A DNA stretch of 53,874 nt, from positions 1 through 53,874 of the forward strand of contig NW_027018228.1 in the NCBI RefSeq assembly GCF_032854445.1, in the 5' to 3' direction. Made by a program: the position numbers and the translations under genes. Positions 49,470-53,874 of the stretch are shown piece after piece. The notes below the pieces were generated by a model. The model was given only the letters and a program-made list of their open reading frames with translations, was not told where the DNA came from and made no database searches. The stretch comes from Liolophura sinensis (Eukaryota; Mollusca; Polyplacophora; Chitonida; Chitonidae). Numbering within the stretch: position 1 is the stretch's first letter; the number at the start of each line of letters is the position of its first letter.

Positions 49470-52400
49470 TTGATGTCAAGATCACGTGCCCAGCAACGGC
49501 TCTTACTCCATGGAAACCAAGGAAATTTGCAATTTTTCAACAGCTGGAGATGCCTGGCCCAATTGCGCATCTTTTGGCACGTTATTGATGTGGGTCAGTG
49601 TTTAATTGTACTTTTTACAGCGGACTGTATCAAGTACCTTGTGTTTTTTTATATACAAATGGTGTGGTTTTTCTACATGTAGATAAAGACATTGAGTTTG
49701 TCTTCGACTTAGAAGTAAGACAACTGCTGTGTGAGTTAAATGGGCTTGGCCCAAAGATTTGACGTCGTCTGGGCTACCGAAGGCCACATAACTTATAATG
49801 AAAAGTTGAATATAGTAATGACCAGTCGCGATTGTACATAGTTTAATGTAGCCGATTTCAATTAGCAAAAAGACCTGGCAAAAATCCAAAAGTGGAAAAA
49901 ACTGTTCCAATGCTGCTGGTAAGAGGCTAATCCGACGTATTTTTTGACGAGAAATCGAATGGTGCAAACCGCGTTGCTCTCCGACCAATACTTTTGGCTG
50001 TAGCCACAAATGAATAATCATTGATGTCAAGATCACGTGCCAGCAACGGCTCTTACTCCATGGAAACCAGGGAAATTTGCAATTTTTCAACAGCTGGAGA
50101 TGCCCTGGCCCAATTGCGCATCTTTTGGCACCTTATTGATGTGGGTCAGTGTTCAATTGTACTTTTTACAGCGGACTGTATCAAGTACCTTGTGTTTTTT
50201 TTATATACAAATGGTGTGGTTTTTCTACATGTAGATAAAGACATTGAGTTTGTCTTCGACTTAGAAGTAAGACATTTGCTGGGTGAGTTAAATGGGCTTG
50301 GCCCAAAGATTTGACGTCGTCTGGGGCTACCGAAGGCCACTTAACTTATAATGAAAAGTTGAATATAGTAATGAACCAGTTGCGATTGTACATAGTTAAT
50401 GTAGCCGATTTCAATTAGCAAAAAGACCTGGCAAAAATCAAAAGTGGAAAAACTGTTCCAATGCTGCTGGTAGAGGCTAATCCGACGTATTTTTTGACGA
50501 GAAATCGAATGGTGCAAACCGCGTTTCTCTCCGACCAATACTTTTGGCTGTAGCCACAAATGAATAATCATTGATGTCAAGATCACGTGCCCAGCAACGG
50601 CTCTTACTCCATGGAAACCAAGAAATTTGCAATTTTTCAACAGCTGGAGATGCCTGGCCCAATTGCGCATCTTTTGGCACCTTATTGATGTGGGTCAGTG
50701 TTCAATTGTACTTTTTACAGCGGACTGTATCAAGTACCTTGTGTTTTTTTATATATACAAATGGTTTGGTTTTTCTACATGTAGATAAAGACATTGAGTT
50801 TGTCTTCGACTTAGAAGTAAGACATTTGCTGGGTGAGTTAAATGGGCTTGGCCCAAAGATTTGACGTCGTCTGGGCTACCGAAGGCCACATAACTTATAA
50901 TGAAAAGTTGAATATAGTAATGACCAGTCGCGATTGTACATAGTTAATGTAGCCGATTTCAATTAGCAAAAAGACCAGGCAAAAATCCAAAAGTGGAAAA
51001 ACTGTTCCAATGCTGCTGGTAAGAGGCTAATCCGACGTATTTTTTTGACGAGAAATCGAATGGTGCAAACCGCGTTGCTCTCCGACCAATACTTTTGGCT
51101 GTAGCCACAAATGAATAATCATTGATGTCAAGATCACGTGCCCAGCAACGGCTCTTACTCCATGGAAACCAAGGAAATTTGCAATTTTTCAACAGCTGGA
51201 GATGCCTGGCCCAATTGCGCATCTTTTGGCACCTTATTGATGTGGGTCAGTGTTCAATTGTACTTTTTACAGCGGACTGTATCAAGTACCTTGTGTTTTT
51301 TTTATATACAAATGGTGTGGTTTTTCTACATGTAGATAAAGACATTGAGTTTGTCTTCGACTTAGAAGTAAGACAACTGCTGTGTGAGTTAAATGGGCTT
51401 GGCCCAAAGATTTGACGTCGTCTGGGCTACCGAAGGCCACATAACTTATAATGAAAAGTTGAATATAGTAATGACCAGTCGCGATTGTACATAGTTAATG
51501 TAGCCGATTTCAATTAGCAAAAAGACCTGGCAAAAATCCAAAAGTGGAAAAACTGTTCCAATGCTGCTGGTAAGAGGCTAATCCGACGTATTTTTTGACG
51601 AGAAATCGAATGGTGCAAACCGCGTTGCTCTCCGACCAATACTTATGGCTGTAGCCACAAATGAATAATCATTGATGTCAAGATCACGTGCCCAGCAACG
51701 GCTCTTACTCCATGGAAACCAAGGAAATTTGCAATTTTTCAACAGCTGGAGATGCCTGGCCCAATTGCGCATCTTTTGGCACGTTATTGATGTGGGTCAG
51801 TGTTTAATTGTACTTTTTACAGCGGACTGTATCAAGTACCTTGTGTTTTTTTATATACAAATGGTGTGGTTTTTCTACATGTAGATAAAGACATTGAGTT
51901 TGTCTTCGACTTAGAAGTAAGACAACTGCTGTGTGAGTTAAATGGGCTTGGCCCAAAGATTTGACGTCGTCTGGGCTACCGAAGGCCACATAACTTATAA
52001 TGAAAAGTTGAATATAGTAATGACCAGTCGCGATTGTACATAGTTAATGTAGCCGATTTCAATTAGCAAAAAGACCTGGCAAAAATCCAAAAGTGGAAAA
52101 AACTGTTCCAATGCTGCTGGTAAGAGGCTAATCCGACGTATTTTTTGACGAGAAATCGAATGGTGCAAACCGCGTTGCTCTCCGACCAATACTTTTGGCT
52201 GTAGCCACAAATGAATAATCATTGAGTCAAGATCACGTGCCCAGCAACGGCTCTTACTCCATGAAACCAGGGAAATTTGCAATTTTTCAACAGCTGGAGA
52301 TGCCTGGCCCAATTGCGCATCTTTTGGCACCTTATTGATGTGGGTCAGTGTTCAATTGTACTTTTTACAGCGGACTGTATCAAGTACCTTGTGTTTTTTT

Positions 52401-53867
52401 TATATACAAATTGTGTGGTTTTTCTACATGTAGATAAAGACATTGAGTTTGTCTTCGACTTAGAAGTAAGACATTTGCTGGGTGAGTTAAATGGGCTTGG
52501 CCAAAGATTTGACGTCGTCTGGGCTACCGAAGGCCACTTAACTTATAATGAAAAGTTGAATATAGTAATGACCAGTTGCGATTGTACATAGTTAATGTAG
52601 CCCGATTTCAATTAGCAAAAAGACCTGGCAAAAATCCAAAAGTGAAAAACTGTTCCAATGCTGCTGGTAAGAGGCTAATCCGACGTATTTTTTGACGAGA
52701 ATCGAATGGTGCAAACCGCGTTGCTCTCCGACCAATACTTATGGCTGTAGCCACAAATGAATAATCATTGATGTCAAGATCACGTGCCCAGCAACGGCTC
52801 TTACTCCATGGAAACCAAGGAAATTTGCAATTTTTCAACAGCTGGAGATGCCTGGCCCAATTGCGCATCTTTTGGCACGTTATTGATGTGGGTCAGTGTT
52901 TAATTGTACTTTTTACAGCGGACTGTATCAAGTACCTTGTGTTTTTTTATATACAAATGGTGTGGTTTTTCTACATGTAGATAAAGACATTGAGTTTGTC
53001 CTTCGACTTAGAAGTAAGACAACTGCTGTGTGAGTTAAATGGGCTTGGCCCAAAAGATTTGACGTCGTCTGGGCTACCGAAGGCCACATAACTTATAATG
53101 AAAAGTTGAATATAGTAATGACCAGTCGCGATTGTACATAGTTAATGTAGCCGATTTCAATTAGCAAAAAGACCTGGCAAAAATCCAAAAGTGAAAAACT
53201 GTTCCAATGCTGCTGGTAAGAGGCTAATCCGACGTATTTTTTGACGAGAAATCGAATGGTGCAACCGCGTTGCTCTCCGACCAATACTTTTGGCTGTAGC
53301 CACAAATGAATAATCATTGATGTCAAGATCACGTGCCCAGCAACGGCTCTTACTCCATGGAAACCAGGGAAATTTGCAATTTTTCAACAGCTGGAGATGC
53401 CTGGCCCAATTGCGCATCTTTTGGCACATTATTGATGTGGGTCAGTGTTCAATTGTACTTTTTACAGCGGACTGTATCAAGTACCTTGTGTTTTTTTTAT
53501 ATACAAATGGTGTGGTTTTTCTACATGTAGATAAAGACATTGAGTTTGTCTTCGACTTAGAAGTAAGACATTTGCTGGGTGAGTTAAATGGGCTTGGCCC
53601 AAAGATTTGACGTCGTCTGGGCTACCGAAGGCCACTTAACTTATAATGAAAAGTTGAATATAGTAATGACCAGTTGCGATTGTACATAGTTAATGTAGCC
53701 GATTTCAATTAGCAAAAAGACCTGGCAAAAATCCAAAAGTGGAAAAACTGTTCCAATGCTGCTGGTAAGAGGCTAATCCGACGTATTTTTTGACGAGAAA
53801 TCGAATGGTGCAAACCGCGTTTTCTCTCCGACCAATACTTTTGGCTGTAGCCACAAATGAATAATCA
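49470..53867 (+). repeat. Right-end run of 2- and 4-unit repeats (units 90-97)
   Basis: Units 90, 94 and 96 share ACTTATGGC in the 5' flank, GGCACGTTATTG, GTGTTTAATTG, a T7 tract and CTGCTGTGTGAG. Units 91, 95 and 97 share AAACCAGGG and are followed by GGCCACTTAAC and CAGTTGCG. The order is 90-91-92-93, 94-95, 96-97. Many one-base losses are present, such as ATTGAGTCAAG (~52223), CCATGAAACC (~52259), GTGAAAAACTG (~52643, ~53192) and GACGAGAATCG (~52693). Confidence 0.7.
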
Positions 53868-53874
53868 TTGATGT
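53868..53874 (+). repeat. First 7 bases of unit 98
   Basis: The window ends with TTGATGT, the phase-point motif of the next unit, so the array continues past this edge. The preceding flank has GTTTTCTCTCC (~53819), a one-T variant of the GTTTCTC allele. Confidence 0.9.

Larger units (their letters stand above)
1..53874 (+). repeat. Satellite array, ~550-bp monomer, about 98 units head to tail
   Basis: One unit type repeats across the window with no unrelated insert. Using the TTGATGTCAAG motif (or its variants) as phase point, units start at 502, 1053, 1603, 2152, 2702, 3253, 3803, 4354, 4904, 5454, 6004, 6554, 7104, 7655, 8205, 8756, 9306, 9857, 10408, 10959, 11509, 12059, 12609, 13159, 13709, 14260, 14810, 15361, 15911, 16462, 17012, 17562, 18113, 18665, 19216, 19766, 20316, 20867, 21417, 21968, 22519, 23069, 23620, 24170, 24720, 25270, 25817, 26371, 26919, 27470, 28018, 28565, 29119, 29669, 30220, 30770, 31321, 31871, 32422, 32972, 33523, 34073, 34623, 35173, 35723, 36274, 36824, 37374, 37924, 38474, 39025, 39575, 40123, 40675, 41223, 41772, 42323, 42874, 43423, 43973, 44522, 45071, 45623, 46173, 46724, 47275, 47821, 48370, 48922, 49470, 50021, 50571, 51122, 51672, 52222, 52768, 53317, 53868. 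They are numbered 1 to 98 in this order; the partial left unit is 0. Most lengths are 549-551 bp (extremes 546 and 554). Units differ by a few substitutions and single-base indels. A eukaryotic satellite is the only well-fitting class; the family is not recognised. Confidence 0.98.

Noticed and set aside
49602-50090. 162-codon minus-strand frame as a long gene
   Set aside because: It arises by fusing ordinary minus-strand frames through one-base indels in an indel-rich zone and has no counterpart in clean units.
502-53610. Dozens of open frames of 60-160 codons on both strands as genes
   Set aside because: They repeat with the unit, overlap each other in several frames on both strands, mostly open at TTG or ATG by chance, vary at amino-acid-changing sites and match no family I recognise. 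550 is not a multiple of three, so no frame runs through successive units.
1-53874. CRISPR array
   Set aside because: The repeat is ~550 bp with no unique spacers; the whole unit is conserved.
1-53874. rDNA spacer, 5S cluster or histone gene array
   Set aside because: No recognisable rRNA segment, 5S internal control region or histone sequence is present in the unit.
1-53874. Artefact of rolling-circle amplification of one 550-bp circle
   Set aside because: An artefact would give identical units with random errors. Linked variants, subfamilies and multi-unit repeats show an array with a history.
1-53874. CENP-B box or telomere-type motifs
   Set aside because: I looked for TTCG...CGGG-type and TTAGGG/TTTAGGG-type motifs in the unit and found none.

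Overview
The whole 53,874-base window is one head-to-tail tandem array of a single repeat of about 550 bp. I count 97 complete units (phase points 502 to 53867), a partial unit on the left (1-501) and 7 bases of the next unit on the right. Mean spacing is 550.2 bp. All units lie on the same strand. No other DNA interrupts the array, and I see no protein gene, rRNA, tRNA, CRISPR array or transposon that stands out from it.

Such a long, homogeneous, gene-free array with nested multi-unit repeats is typical of satellite DNA in eukaryotic nuclear heterochromatin (centromeric, pericentromeric or subtelomeric). I cannot name the species or match the monomer to a known family. One representative unit is 40% G+C (218 of 540 bases counted). 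It holds 18 CpG dinucleotides, about 0.8 of expectation, so there is no strong CpG depletion.

Variant positions divide the array into regions. (I) 1 to ~1.1 kb: two units carrying alleles otherwise seen only right of 20 kb. (II) ~1.1-19.9 kb: lacks the CAACTGC allele and contains three multi-unit blocks, each present twice in permuted order (X Y Z Y' X' Z'). (III) ~19.8-25.8 kb: two copies of a 5-unit higher-order repeat. (IV) ~27.5-41.2 kb: an 8-unit segment repeated at a 9-unit (4,952 bp) offset, whose 5-unit core (called a-b-c-d-e here) recurs immediately and then in shortened form. (V) ~41-53.9 kb: the same unit types in shuffled order, ending in a run of 2- and 4-unit repeats. A short indel-rich link (25.8-27.5 kb) joins III and IV.

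This layout fits repeated unequal exchange and gene conversion at the scale of several units. Single-base indels cluster strongly (7.3-9.5, 25.8-29.5 and 40-53.9 kb) and are nearly absent elsewhere, which suggests uneven consensus quality. Open frames of 60-130 codons recur on both strands only because the same DNA recurs. I treat none of them as a gene.
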